From assembly GCF_015594545.1 (NCBI RefSeq), contig NZ_JADIIO010000001.1:1922001-1986000 (forward strand): DNA of 64,000 nt, read 5' to 3'. The position numbers and the translations under genes were made by a program. Positions 37,695 through 47,518 of this stretch are shown one piece after another; within the stretch, counting starts at the first letter, position 1, and each line of letters opens with the position of its first letter. The notes beneath the pieces are model-generated. The model had not been told where the DNA came from. It worked only from the letters and a program-made list of their open reading frames with translations, and did no database searches. The stretch is from Staphylococcus durrellii. GTDB lineage: Bacteria > Bacillota > Bacilli > Staphylococcales > Staphylococcaceae.

Positions 37695-38653
37695 TAGTTG
37701 CTCCCTCCTTTAGCTTCTGCTAAATAATTAAACATATCTTCTCGTTTTAAAATATGTTGTTTGTTATCTTGTTCATCAGTGACAATGACTGCAGAATGTT
37801 GCGCAAGATATGAATACGCATCTTTAATGGTAGCTTCACTATCAAGTTTTGGATATTCATAATTCAGATCATCCACTTGTCCATCATCATGGTTAATAAC
37901 ATCACGTAATTTAATATTGCGTGTATCGCGTTCTAAATGGCTACCCATAAATTGTTTTACAAAGTCACTTTGTTGATTGGTCATAAATCCTTCTGGCGTA
38001 TCTATTTGTTCAACTTTCCCTTCATTCATTAAACAAATTCTATCCCCTAATTTCATTGCTTCTTCAATGTCATGTGTAACGAATACAATAGTTTTTTTAA
38101 TTTTTTGCTGTAATTCTATTAAGTCGTCTTGTAACTTCTCCCTACTAATTGGATCCAGTGCACTAAATGGTTCATCCATTAAAATCACCGGCGGGTCAGC
38201 CGCTAAAGCACGAATAACCCCTATTCTTTGGCGTTGTCCCCCTGACAATTCATCTGGTTTACGATTTTTAAACTGTTCGGGTTCCATATTAACCATATTC
38301 AATAATTCATCTACACGGCTATCGATGTCTTTTTGTTTCCACTTTTTCATTTGGGGCACTTGTGCTATATTTTCTTTTATTGTCATATGCGGAAACAACG
38401 CAATTTGTTGCAGTACATACCCTATATCCCAACGCATTTCGTAGACCGGATAATCACTAATTGGCTTGTCGTTAAAATATATATAACCACCCGTTAGGGC
38501 AATCAAGCGATTAATCATTTTTAAGGTCGTCGTCTTCCCACATCCTGATGGACCAATTAAAACAAAAAATTCCCCTTGCTCTATGTTAAAACTTATATCT
38601 TCTACAGCTAACTTATCCCCATAACGTTTTGACACGTTGTTAAATTTAATCAT
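37694..38653 (-). CDS. ABC transporter ATP-binding protein with CBS region (OpuCA-like)
   Basis: The energising subunit for the fused permease/binding protein downstream. Of 319 aa, Walker A is GPSGCGKTT at about 33-41, Q-loop QQIALFP near 86, signature LSGGQRQR near 140, Walker B VILMDEPFSALDP near 157-169 and the H-loop VTHD. Residues from about 250 to 315 form a single CBS-like segment (AYSYLAQHSAVIVTDEQDN), shorter than the tandem CBS domains that sense ionic strength in OpuCA. GGTGAC precedes the ATG. Confidence 0.88.
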   Translation of the reverse strand: MIKFNNVSKRYGDKLAVEDISFNIEQGEFFVLIGPSGCGKTTTLKMINRLIALTGGYIYFNDKPISDYPVYEMRWDIGYVLQQIALFPHMTIKENIAQVPQMKKWKQKDIDSRVDELLNMVNMEPEQFKNRKPDELSGGQRQRIGVIRALAADPPVILMDEPFSALDPISREKLQDDLIELQQKIKKTIVFVTHDIEEAMKLGDRICLMNEGKVEQIDTPEGFMTNQQSDFVKQFMGSHLERDTRNIKLRDVINHDDGQVDDLNYEYPKLDSEATIKDAYSYLAQHSAVIVTDEQDNKQHILKREDMFNYLAEAKGGSN

Positions 38654-38774
38654 ATCGTCACCTTCAATTTTTATTTCCTAAAGTACAATTCCATACAATA
38701 TATATTTATATCGTTCTACATATACCCGTATAAAAAAGTGTTAAATATAAAAATTTACTTTTCTATATTTCTTT

Positions 38775-38828
38775 TTATAAAAAACGTTTGCATAGCTAAA
38801 CAATTCTTGTCTAACTACGCAAACGTTT
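38775..38828 (-). terminator. Terminator after recQ
   Basis: AAACGTTTGC/GCAAACGTTT (38782-38791 with 38819-38828) with further inner pairing is followed on the minus strand by TTTTTATAAAAAG. Confidence 0.85.
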
Positions 38829-38870
38829 CATTAATTGTTATTTAGTTTTCAAAAGTAAGTTAATTTCATA

Positions 38871-40649
38871 TTATATTTGTGCTTTGTATGACTGAATTGT
38901 TTCTAAAAACTTAGGACAGTAGTGTTTTAACTTATAGCTACCCACACCATCTATAGAAATCATATCTTGCTTGGATTCTGGTTTTCGTTTAGCAAATTCT
39001 TCTAACGTATAATCAGAAAATACACTTACTGGCGCAATATCCAATTGTTCACTTAATTTTTGACGTACCTCTTTCAATTCATCAAATAATGCTTTATCTA
39101 CACCTTCAACTGTATTAATACTTACTTTTTCTTTAGATTTACGCTTAAATGGTGTAGTAAACACAACATTTTGGGCATTTAATAGTGATTTTACATTACT
39201 GTCGCAAGTCAATATCTCATCATTTTCATTTAAATACCCTTTGAAACGTAATTCATCTATTAGATGGCTTAAATCTGATGTCGTATAATCTTTCATGATG
39301 CCATGCGTCGATAGTTTATCATATTCACAATATCGAATATAATCAGTTATTTCTCCACGTAATACTTGGATTATGACACTATAACTTTCTTGTTGTTTCA
39401 TACGTGCAATACAGCTAATAATCATCTTCGCTTCATGTGTCATATCATATGTTTTATTCTCACGTACACAATTACTACATTGTTGACACTCTTCTAGCTT
39501 TTCATTAGGTTCAAAATAGTGAACTAGTGTTGCTTCTAAACACTTTTTAGTCTTAGTGTATTGAATCATTTTAGTTAACTTTTCGCCCATCTTATCTTTA
39601 TAATCATCGTCACCTTTTGATGACGAAATAAAGTATTGATGTAATCCAATATCACGTTCGCTAAATAGTAAAATACAATCGCTCTTCAAGCCATCACGCC
39701 CTGCACGTCCAGCTTCTTGGTAATATGACTCCATATCTCCGGGCATATTATAATGAATAACAAAACGTACATTTGATTTATCTATCCCCATTCCAAACGC
39801 ATTTGTCGCCACTACCACTCTTACGCGATCATAAACAAAATCATTTTGAGCAAGTTCTCTATCTTTATTTGTTAAACCAGCATGATATATAGTGCTACTA
39901 ACATTATTATCTTCAAGTGCTTCATGTAACTCTTCTACTTGTTTACGCGTCGAACAATAAATAATACCCGCTTCTTGTTTATGATGACTTACATAATCAA
40001 TCACAAACTTTTGTCGTTGATATGTTGGGTTTACTTTAAATACTAAATTTCGTCGCTTAGTACTTGTTTTTACTTCATCAGACTTATTAATATTCAAGCG
40101 TGACATAATATCTTTTTGAACTTCTGTCGTTGCCGTTGCGGTTAATGCCACGATTGCAAAATCTTGTGGCAAAGCGAAGACTTTATGAATAACATCTTGA
40201 TAACTTGGTCTAAAGTCATGCCCCCACTTAGAAATACAATGTGCTTCATCAAAAGCAACTAGACGAATCGAGAGCTGTTGTAACAAACTGATAAAGTAAT
40301 CATTATCAAAACGTTCTGGTGCTACATATAAAAATTGTATTTCTCCATTTAACAATTGTCGTTCAATTGCTTGTTGTTGTTTTTGAGTCAAACTACTATT
40401 TAAAAAGGCGGCGCTAATGCCTGACGCTTTTAATTGGTCTACTTGGTCTTTCATTAATGAAATTAACGGACTGATAACAATCGTCGTCCCGCCCAGCATT
40501 AAACCTGGTACTTGATAACAAATTGATTTTCCCCCACCTGTAGGTAATACACCTAACACATTACGATGAGATATAATTTTACTTATGATTTCTTTTTGGC
40601 CAGGACGGAAGGTGTCGTAACCAAAATAATGTGATAAAGTTGCTTCCAT
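38871..40649 (-). CDS. recQ: ATP-dependent DNA helicase RecQ
   Basis: 3'-5' helicase acting in recombination and fork repair. The 592-aa protein has Walker A LPTGGGKS at 35-42, the DEAH box in AFDEAHCISKWGHDFRPSY (about 132-150), motif VI YYQEAGRAGRDG near 312-323, a zinc-binding Cys cluster (CLEA, CQQCSNC) near 367-391, a winged-helix region and a C-terminal HRDC domain (about 515-592). It begins 13 bp after the ABC-F gene stop, and the two are probably co-transcribed. No LexA box is apparent nearby. Confidence 0.95.
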   Translation of the reverse strand: MEATLSHYFGYDTFRPGQKEIISKIISHRNVLGVLPTGGGKSICYQVPGLMLGGTTIVISPLISLMKDQVDQLKASGISAAFLNSSLTQKQQQAIERQLLNGEIQFLYVAPERFDNDYFISLLQQLSIRLVAFDEAHCISKWGHDFRPSYQDVIHKVFALPQDFAIVALTATATTEVQKDIMSRLNINKSDEVKTSTKRRNLVFKVNPTYQRQKFVIDYVSHHKQEAGIIYCSTRKQVEELHEALEDNNVSSTIYHAGLTNKDRELAQNDFVYDRVRVVVATNAFGMGIDKSNVRFVIHYNMPGDMESYYQEAGRAGRDGLKSDCILLFSERDIGLHQYFISSSKGDDDYKDKMGEKLTKMIQYTKTKKCLEATLVHYFEPNEKLEECQQCSNCVRENKTYDMTHEAKMIISCIARMKQQESYSVIIQVLRGEITDYIRYCEYDKLSTHGIMKDYTTSDLSHLIDELRFKGYLNENDEILTCDSNVKSLLNAQNVVFTTPFKRKSKEKVSINTVEGVDKALFDELKEVRQKLSEQLDIAPVSVFSDYTLEEFAKRKPESKQDMISIDGVGSYKLKHYCPKFLETIQSYKAQI

Positions 40650-40662
40650 GTTATAAAATCCC

Positions 40663-42546
40663 TCATTGTTCTTTTAATTCTTCAAGCTCTGCCCATCTAG
40701 TAATATCTTCATCATATAGCTGCTGAAGTTGTTGTTGTTCCTCGTTTAATTCTTTGATTCTACCATAATCAGAACTGGCATCTATCATTTCTTGTTCAAT
40801 ATTATTTAACCGTTCTTCAGTTTGATCTATTCTATCGATAATCGTGTCGAATTCTTTTTGTTCTTTATAAGATAAACCTTTTTTACGTTTCGTCGGTTGT
40901 GATGACTTTTGTTTATGTTGCACTTTATTGCTAGCACTCGATTTATCTTGTGCTTTTTTATGTGCTTCATAATCTTCAAAACTACCAATTATACGTTCTA
41001 TCTCACCGTCATGAATATACCAATATTCTTGTGCAACTTTATTTAAAAAGTAACGATCATGACTAACAGTGATTACTGTACCCCCAAAAGAGCTAATGTA
41101 ATCCTCTAAAATTGTTAATGTTTCAGTATCTAAATCATTTGTCGGTTCATCTAATAATAATACATTAGGTTGATGTACAAGTAATTTTAATAAATATAAA
41201 CGTTTCTGCTCGCCACCAGAAAGTTTAAATAATTTTTTACCATGTGTAGCACTTGGAAATAAGAAGCGCTCTAATAGCTGTGTAACTGACACCGTTGTCC
41301 CATCTTGTTCACGTGCCATTTCACTTTCTTCTCTTAAATAATCAATCATTCTTATATCTCTATCTAATCTTTCATCTGTCTGTTTAAAGTAAGCTACTTT
41401 GACTGTTTGTCCTATCTTCAATGTACCCTCATATTGTTGGTCTTCATTATTTAAAATGTTCAGCAATGTTGTTTTACCTACGCCATTGGCACCTACAATA
41501 CCAATTCGTTGCCCATTTTGAATAATCTCTGTCACATCAGCAAATAAAGTATGTTTATTAATTTGTTTAGTTAAATGTTCAAGTTCAAACACCTGTTTAC
41601 CTAACCTAGAATAAGCTAAGTTCAGAGACCCTTTATCTTGTTGATGTTGCTCTTTTACGTCTTGTTCTAAATCATTAAAACGATTAATGCGCGCTTGTTG
41701 TTTCGTCGATCTTGCCTTCGCGCCGGCACGCATCCAAGCTAATTCTTGCTTATATAAAGCCTTTTGCTTTTGTTGTTGCTTTTGTTCTATCAGTTCATTC
41801 TCAGCCCTCATCGCAATATAACTTTCATAATTACCTGGATACGACGTGAGACGACCACGGTCTAATTCAATAATTCGTGTTGAGACTTCATTTAAAAAGT
41901 ATCTATCATGGGTTACAAACAATACAGTATGTGGATATTGTTTTACATAATTGATTAGCCAATTAATTGATTCAAAGTCTAAATGGTTCGTCGGTTCATC
42001 TAGTAATAATAAATCAGGTTGTTCTATTAATGTTTTAGCTAAACCTACGCGCTTTTGTTGGCCACCAGATAACTCATTTACTTTTTTTGTCGTATCTACA
42101 ATACCCAATTTTGATAAAATCGTTTTAATTTCAGCATTGTAGTCCCAAGCGTCATTTGCATCCATAGCTTCTTGCGCTTGCATCATACGTTGAAAATCTG
42201 TATCGCTTTGCGTTTCGCTATATTGTTTAACTGCTAGTTCATAGCGTTGTATTACTTTTAATGTTGTAGTGTCGGAGTTTAATACGGCTTCAAAAACAGA
42301 CACATCTTCATCAAATGACTGTTTCTGAGATGAATAACGAATGCGATAATCGTTAGGATGATTGATATCCGCTTCAAAATCTTCGTCTATCCCAGCCATT
42401 ACCTTTAATAAAGTACTTTTTCCTGTACCATTAATACCAACTAATCCAATCTTTTCGCCACTAGAGATTGATAAGTGTAAGTCATCAAAAATTATTTTGT
42501 CGGCATAAGATTTATGTAAATGTTCAATTTTATATGCTTCCAACAT
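40663..42546 (-). CDS. ABC-F family ATPase (Uup-like)
   Basis: A soluble protein with two ABC domains and no membrane segment, so a ribosome-associated ABC-F rather than a transporter. It is 627 aa: Walker A GINGTGKST (about 36-44) and GANGVGKTT (about 353-361), signatures LSGGQQKR and LSGGEQKR, and Walker B LLLDEPTNHLD and LLLDEPTNDLD. The basic inter-domain linker MRAGAKARSTKQQARI is typical, and the coiled-coil C-terminal tail (about 555-627) marks the Uup type. The start is ATG 42546 with AAAGGATG upstream, not ATG 42564. Confidence 0.92.
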   Translation of the reverse strand: MLEAYKIEHLHKSYADKIIFDDLHLSISSGEKIGLVGINGTGKSTLLKVMAGIDEDFEADINHPNDYRIRYSSQKQSFDEDVSVFEAVLNSDTTTLKVIQRYELAVKQYSETQSDTDFQRMMQAQEAMDANDAWDYNAEIKTILSKLGIVDTTKKVNELSGGQQKRVGLAKTLIEQPDLLLLDEPTNHLDFESINWLINYVKQYPHTVLFVTHDRYFLNEVSTRIIELDRGRLTSYPGNYESYIAMRAENELIEQKQQQKQKALYKQELAWMRAGAKARSTKQQARINRFNDLEQDVKEQHQQDKGSLNLAYSRLGKQVFELEHLTKQINKHTLFADVTEIIQNGQRIGIVGANGVGKTTLLNILNNEDQQYEGTLKIGQTVKVAYFKQTDERLDRDIRMIDYLREESEMAREQDGTTVSVTQLLERFLFPSATHGKKLFKLSGGEQKRLYLLKLLVHQPNVLLLDEPTNDLDTETLTILEDYISSFGGTVITVSHDRYFLNKVAQEYWYIHDGEIERIIGSFEDYEAHKKAQDKSSASNKVQHKQKSSQPTKRKKGLSYKEQKEFDTIIDRIDQTEERLNNIEQEMIDASSDYGRIKELNEEQQQLQQLYDEDITRWAELEELKEQ

Positions 42547-42733
42547 GCAACATCCTTTTAACATCGAATATTCTGATTATCTCTATTTAATTAATTTTCA
42601 GTTCTATATATTATACACCTTTTAATAGCTAAATGATACTCTCGCGGTGATATATATTAGATTTTCCAGTTAAGTAACTATCTTTATGTTGATAATTATT
42701 CGTCATTAAATGAAAACCCTATCATTTTTCAGT

Positions 42734-42769
42734 TATAAAAAAACCAAGACAACTAATGTCGTCTTGGTT
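42734..42769 (-). terminator. Terminator after ltaS
   Basis: AACCAAGAC/GTCTTGGTT (42742-42750 with 42761-42769) is followed on the minus strand by seven T. Confidence 0.92.
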
Positions 42770-42779
42770 AAAAACTTTA

Positions 42780-44720
42780 TTATTTTTTCTCTTGTCCTTT
42801 AGGACCTGCTTTATATTCATATTTTGCTGGGTTTACTTTTTTGAAATCTGGGTTCTTGTAGAATCTGAATAAATCACCGTTTAAGACATTGTCACTCATT
42901 TCTAAGTCTTTATCTGTTTGTTGTTTGCGTTTTTCAAAGTCTTTCGGTTTAGTAGTCATTGGTTTGTTATCTTTGTTTGAGTAGATTCTACCATTTACAT
43001 ATTTGTAATCTTTAGTCACAAAGTCACCATTTCTGAATGGTACTGTATCATTGTGATCTTTAGATAATAAGTCTGTACCCATCATCAAGTAGTTTTTAGA
43101 ATCAATACCTAATAAGTGTAATACTGTAGGCATAACGTCTTGTTGACCGGCATAAGTTTTATCGATTGTTCCTTTTTTACCAGGTATTTTCAACCAGAAT
43201 CCAGTACGGTTTAAGTCTGTAAATTTGGCTGAATCGATTTTTTCGCCTAATAGTTTTTCCATAGCTTTGTTATGATTTTCTGAAATACCATAGTGGTCAC
43301 CATAAATCATAATAACAGAATCTTTATATAGACCTTTTTTCTTAAGTTCGCCAACAAATTCTTCTAACGATTGGTCCAAATAATTTGCCGTTTGAACGTA
43401 TCCATCAACAGTTGAATCACCTGTGTTTGGCTTTTCAATTGAAGCATCTTGTGGTGATAATGTGAATGGATAGTGGTTCGTTAAAGTAATCATATGATTA
43501 TAGAACGGTTGTTTTTCTTTTGATAGATAGTTTACCGATTCTTTAAAGAATTCTTTGTCTTTAAGACCTAAGTTTTGAATATTCTTTTGTGACATATCAT
43601 AGTATGTTGCGTCATAGAACTTATCAATACCAAAGTGTCTATAAATTTGGTCACGGTTCCAGAACGTTTTATAGTCACCGTGCATTACGCTAGATGTATA
43701 ACCTTGTTGTTGGTCTAAAATAGCTGGTAATGATTGGAACGTATTATTACCTTTAAGAGAATAGGCTGATCCTTGTGGTAAGCCGTATAAACTATTATCC
43801 ATCATAAACTCTGAGTCAGATGTCTTACCTTGTCCAGTTTGATGGAAGAAGTTTGGATAATATCTGAAATCTTGTTTCCCAGAAGATAATTTATTTAAGA
43901 ATGGTGTTACCTCTTGTCCATTCACTCTCTTATTAATTAAGAACGTTTGGAAACTTTCTAAGTGAATTTTAATAATGTTTTTCTTCTTAGCTGCACCATA
44001 GTACTCTTTGTTTGGTGTCGTACGCTTCTGTTTAGTATAGTTCAAGACTTTAGTTAAATCATCTTCGTTTGCCAATGCTTTTTGTTGGCTGTTTTGAATT
44101 GTTTTAACTCCGTCATAAACTGTAAAGTTATAAGGCCCTAAATATTTTACTAAGTATTTATGGTCAAATGTACGTGATAATAATTGAGGACGATCAGATT
44201 CAGCAAATGCTAAATTTAAGAAAAATAATGCTACCGACGCTGCCATTACTACCGGAACAAACTTTTTACTAAATACACGTTTATCTATCCATTTTTGTTT
44301 AAATATTAATACGAACAGGTAAATAATCGTATCAATAAAGTATACAAAGTCATACCATTTGAATGATGCAGTAACTGCGCCACCCATAGAATCAACGTTT
44401 CCTACTTGATTTAACGTACTAAATGTTAAAAAATCAGAGAAGAATCTGAAATATACAACATTTGCGTAAAGTAAGAAACTAAGTAAAAATCCACCAATAA
44501 AGATAAACCAAAAAGCTTTTTTACCTTTAAAGAATAAGAACAAACTTAGTATAAGTGCTATTAAACTATATGGATTCATTAAAAGAATTAAATTTTGGAC
44601 TAATCCTTTAACACCTAAAGAAAAATCAACATAATAAGAAAAATACGTTTTTAAAGTAACAGTTAACACCGTTAGAATAAAAAACGCAAATAGCGTTAAT
44701 TTCTTTTTGTGTAAACTCAT
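42780..44720 (-). CDS. ltaS: Lipoteichoic acid synthase
   Basis: Membrane enzyme that polymerises glycerol phosphate from phosphatidylglycerol onto the lipid anchor. The 646-aa protein has five N-terminal helices (1 to about 175), a signal-peptidase site after AFA at about 171-173 that would release the ectodomain, and a sulfatase-like extracellular domain. The catalytic Thr is T300 in [10 protein letters not shown] and a manganese ligand is E255 in KIHLESFQ, with YGDHYG near 475, numbered as in S. aureus LtaS. The start is ATG 44720 with GGGGGAAAC; ATG 44744 is upstream of that site. Confidence 0.97.
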   Translation of the reverse strand: MSLHKKKLTLFAFFILTVLTVTLKTYFSYYVDFSLGVKGLVQNLILLMNPYSLIALILSLFLFFKGKKAFWFIFIGGFLLSFLLYANVVYFRFFSDFLTFSTLNQVGNVDSMGGAVTASFKWYDFVYFIDTIIYLFVLIFKQKWIDKRVFSKKFVPVVMAASVALFFLNLAFAESDRPQLLSRTFDHKYLVKYLGPYNFTVYDGVKTIQNSQQKALANEDDLTKVLNYTKQKRTTPNKEYYGAAKKKNIIKIHLESFQTFLINKRVNGQEVTPFLNKLSSGKQDFRYYPNFFHQTGQGKTSDSEFMMDNSLYGLPQGSAYSLKGNNTFQSLPAILDQQQGYTSSVMHGDYKTFWNRDQIYRHFGIDKFYDATYYDMSQKNIQNLGLKDKEFFKESVNYLSKEKQPFYNHMITLTNHYPFTLSPQDASIEKPNTGDSTVDGYVQTANYLDQSLEEFVGELKKKGLYKDSVIMIYGDHYGISENHNKAMEKLLGEKIDSAKFTDLNRTGFWLKIPGKKGTIDKTYAGQQDVMPTVLHLLGIDSKNYLMMGTDLLSKDHNDTVPFRNGDFVTKDYKYVNGRIYSNKDNKPMTTKPKDFEKRKQQTDKDLEMSDNVLNGDLFRFYKNPDFKKVNPAKYEYKAGPKGQEKK

Positions 44721-44966
44721 GATCGTTTCCCCCGATATTATCAATTTAAAGGACGGAGTTTATACTTCCTATCCTTATAATACAAATAAATATTGCTTCA
44801 ATGAATAATTAGACTAAATGATAACTTATTGAAAAAGTTATGTATTACTGTTGGCTTGAGTTACATTCGATGCGTTTAATAGTACGCTCAATACTACCTA
44901 ATAAAGGTAGTTATCGAGTTCAATTTAAACTCATAATTTGATTTAAAATAATAAATTTTTAACTTT

Positions 44967-44995
44967 CATTAATGGTTTTCTTAGATTAATGTCAA
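44967..44995 (-). promoter_or_regulatory. Likely ltaS promoter
   Basis: A perfect -35 TTGACA (44995-44990), a 17-bp spacer and TTAATG (44972-44967) lie on the minus strand, about 250 nt before the ltaS start. The -10 is weak, which would suit an activated promoter. Confidence 0.5.
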
Positions 44996-45029
44996 TTGTT
45001 GTAAAAATACATTAACATTTATTGCATTT

Positions 45030-45046
45030 TGTAACCATATTGTAAA
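45030..45046 (+). promoter_or_regulatory. WalR box upstream of ltaS
   Basis: TGTAAC-CATAT-TGTAAA is an exact match to TGTWAH-N5-TGTWAH. It lies 35 bp upstream of the putative ltaS -35. No other gene nearby could use it except distant pxpC, which ends rather than starts here. Confidence 0.65.
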
Positions 45047-45423
45047 AAACGCACATAATTCAATTTATAAATATATAGTAATAGTAAACAAATATCAAGT
45101 GTTAGGGTGACTTAAACATAAAATTTATATTACCTTTTACCGTTTATGACGTATTCAAATTTAAATTCATTGGTGAATTATACTTAAGTTTTGTTTTTAA
45201 ATAATCAGGCCATAGTCTTAGACAAACACATATTAACGCTAATAATCATTATATCAATACTCTACTGTTACAAAAAATTTATGGACTGCCTTTTAGAATT
45301 TAGGTGTAACGCTAGTTTCTTATCTGTTATCTAACCGTAGCAATTATTATTAACAATTAACATAACTGTTGTGTGAATTTATCTAAAATATTGATAGCAA
45401 TTCCAAAAAGCACAATACTTTAT

Positions 45424-45464
45424 AATATAAAAACAGATGAAGTTCTTCAATAAAGCCTTCATCT
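45424..45464 (-). terminator. Terminator after pxpC
   Basis: AGATGAAG/CTTCATCT (45435-45442 with 45457-45464) with a 14-nt loop is followed on the minus strand by GTTTTTATATT. Confidence 0.8.
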
Positions 45465-45499
45465 ACTTTTACATAACAAGCATTTATAATAATTGAATT

Positions 45500-46504
45500 T
45501 TATCGTTGCATTTCAATTTGCATTCTATATTCTATGCCATGAAACAATTGATTCAACCAGTTGTTAAACTTAATTAAATTCTCTTCTGCTGTTGCAACAT
45601 CAATAAATTGGAATTTTAGCTTTTCTCCTTGATGTTTTTGTCCTAATTTTGTTAGGTGATATGTAGCTATCGTACCTAATTGCGGATAACTCCCTAAAGT
45701 ATAATGATCATTTAACAATATAATAGGCGTACCGTCTCTTTTAACTTGAATTGTGCCACGTTTAACTGACTGATGAAGTGGCATATCTTCATAGTATGCC
45801 TTGACAGATTGGCCTTCTACGATCATGCCTACTCTGTTGGCTTTACTCGTGACCTTATATTCACTTAAAGTAAAACGACCTAATGTTTCCTGATCGAAAT
45901 CTTCAGTACCTTTATTTTTAATCACATGAAAGACATCAGACATATAGTTAAATGACAATGCATAGCCGTCTATGCCCCAATTCGTTTGTCTAGTTTGTTC
46001 TAAATTCTCAAACAACTTTTGATGTCGCTTAGAGTAATTACGTTTCATATTTATCTCGTCACCTTTTTTTAGGCTTCGACCATGAAATCCGCCAATTTTA
46101 GCTTTGAAGTCTGTTGAAGTTGAACCCAACCATTCGTCTAATTCAAATCCACCACCAACTGCTAAATAAACTCTTGAAGTTCGTTGTGTTTCAACAAACC
46201 GTAATACATCACCTTTTAACATTAAATATAGTTTGTTTGGCAATACTGTTAAATCATCTGTTGACGCTTTAAACGTCCCTCCACTTAGTGCAATGAGGGT
46301 AGGTTCTGTAAAACGTATACGTGCCATTTTATTAGTCATTTCAAGCGTCGCTTCATGTTTGTCATTTGCCACAAGGCGATTGGCAATCTCGTGAGACAAT
46401 GTATCTAATGCACCACCGGGAATTATGCCACGATCTTCATAACCTTGCCTGCCAAAGTCTTGGAAACTTGAGAATAATCCTTCGTCCTCTATTATGATTG
46501 ACAT
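45500..46504 (-). CDS. pxpC: 5-oxoprolinase subunit C (biotin-dependent carboxyltransferase family)
   Basis: A 334-aa AHS2/KipA-type protein, which with PxpA and PxpB hydrolyses 5-oxoproline (pyroglutamate) to glutamate using ATP. Typical are the opening GLFSSFQDFGRQGYEDRGIIPGGALD in shape (about 9-34), LALSGG-like LIALSGGTFKA near 75, and GRTLKKGDEI-like GRSLKKGDEINM near 142. It overlaps pxpB by 13 bp. No PxpA (LamB/YcsF) gene is present in the window, so it either pairs with a distant pxpA or has another role, such as kinase inhibition by the KipI/KipA pair. Confidence 0.85.
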   Translation of the reverse strand: MSIIIEDEGLFSSFQDFGRQGYEDRGIIPGGALDTLSHEIANRLVANDKHEATLEMTNKMARIRFTEPTLIALSGGTFKASTDDLTVLPNKLYLMLKGDVLRFVETQRTSRVYLAVGGGFELDEWLGSTSTDFKAKIGGFHGRSLKKGDEINMKRNYSKRHQKLFENLEQTRQTNWGIDGYALSFNYMSDVFHVIKNKGTEDFDQETLGRFTLSEYKVTSKANRVGMIVEGQSVKAYYEDMPLHQSVKRGTIQVKRDGTPIILLNDHYTLGSYPQLGTIATYHLTKLGQKHQGEKLKFQFIDVATAEENLIKFNNWLNQLFHGIEYRMQIEMQR

Positions 46505-47199
46505 GGTTTGAAGCCCCCTAAATCTATCTCATTTTTCTTACAAGGTGTAAATCTCACGTTATCTCCCAATGTAAGCTTAGTAAAATCATCTTTTTGAGGA
46601 TTAAACAATTGCATCGGCGTATAGCCGATAACGAGCCAATCTCCATATGTATCCGTCGTATTTATGCCAGTTTTTTTGCCTTCAATAATAACAGCACCCG
46701 CTGGAATAAAGGATTTCTTTTTGCCAGTATGATTTACAAATAAACGTTCATCCATGCCCGTTAAATATGGAAATCCTGGCGAATATCCCATCGTTGATAC
46801 GAAATATGTGCAATTTGTATGTCGTTCAATAAAAGTTTCTAAATCAATATCATAATATTTCAATAATTGCTGTAAATCCGGGCCATATTTAGCACCATAT
46901 ATTACTGGAATATAAGTAATTCCTTCAGGTGTATCATCGTGAACAATTTCTAATCTAATAGAATAAACTAAATCTTTCATATATTGAAAAGGTGATTGAA
47001 TATGGTGATGTTTAATCATACTTCGAGCGTCGTAACAGATCATCATGTCCGACTCAGTTGGCACGATTTCCTTTATAAAAGAATAATTACGTTCTAAAAG
47101 ATATGCCTTTAACGCAAGTAAATCTTCTGTTAAATCTTTTGATACCTTTTTCTCTATAGAAACTACTATAGCTTGATCCCCTTGACTATAAATTTTCAT
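46492..47199 (-). CDS. pxpB: 5-oxoprolinase subunit B (AHS1/KipI family)
   Basis: A 235-aa AHS1-type partner of PxpC. It begins KIYSQGDQAIVVSIE, and carries ITYIPVIYGAKYGPDL (about 104-119), YFVSTMGYSPGFPYLTGMD (about 138-156) and GAVIIEGKKTGIN, TYGDWLVIGYTPMQLFNP at the C-terminal half, the cyclophilin-like core of the family. GAGGTG precedes the ATG. It is preceded by a small membrane-protein gene 22 bp upstream and overlaps pxpC. Confidence 0.85.
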   Translation of the reverse strand: MKIYSQGDQAIVVSIEKKVSKDLTEDLLALKAYLLERNYSFIKEIVPTESDMMICYDARSMIKHHHIQSPFQYMKDLVYSIRLEIVHDDTPEGITYIPVIYGAKYGPDLQQLLKYYDIDLETFIERHTNCTYFVSTMGYSPGFPYLTGMDERLFVNHTGKKKSFIPAGAVIIEGKKTGINTTDTYGDWLVIGYTPMQLFNPQKDDFTKLTLGDNVRFTPCKKNEIDLGGFKPCQS

Positions 47200-47221
47200 A
47201 CTTGCACCTCATCATAATTTC

Positions 47222-47425
47222 TTAATGATAAAAAACGTTTAATCCTTTGACTAAAAGTTGAATCATTTCACCAATCAAAAAGTATATTAGTACAAATTGA
47301 ATTAAACAAAGAGCCATAAGCACGCCAAAGTTTAATATTGCAGTATTATTATTTCGATTGTGATTAATAATCCACTTAGCAATTAACGTTACTCCAATAA
47401 TTAATAACAGCCATAAAATTATCAT
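47222..47425 (-). CDS. Small two-helix membrane protein of unknown function
   Basis: A 67-residue protein with two strongly hydrophobic helices (about 2-17 and 32-60) joined by a polar WIINHNRNNNT loop. I do not recognise a family. It is likely real because GGAGAAAATA lies directly before the ATG and pxpB follows after 22 bp, so it would be the first gene of the pxpBC transcript. A role in 5-oxoproline or solute uptake would be only a guess from position. Confidence 0.6.
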   Translation of the reverse strand: MIILWLLLIIGVTLIAKWIINHNRNNNTAILNFGVLMALCLIQFVLIYFLIGEMIQLLVKGLNVFYH

Positions 47426-47518
47426 TATTTTCTCCGTTCAGGTTGTTAGTTAGCTTTAGTTATTATATTTATAATTAATCTGTATATTGATACACTTTTT
47501 CTTTTTACTTTATACATT

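Larger units (their letters stand above)
44721..45499. other. Long ltaS upstream region with hairpins
   Basis: A 779-bp gap without a credible gene. On the minus strand it would give ltaS a leader of about 240 nt with at least two hairpins: ATAACTT/AAGTTAT (44821-44841) and ACTACCT/AGGTAGT (44893-44911) extended by CTC/GAG. A promoter (44967-44995) and a WalR box (45030-45046) follow. From 45050 to 45420 I see only AT-rich sequence; a terminator for pxpC closes the region. Confidence 0.55.

Noticed and set aside
37977..38444. 155-codon open frame on the plus strand inside the ABC ATPase gene
   Set aside because: It is antisense to a well-supported ABC ATPase, has Ser/Ile/Cys-biased composition and no ribosome site; a frame shadow.
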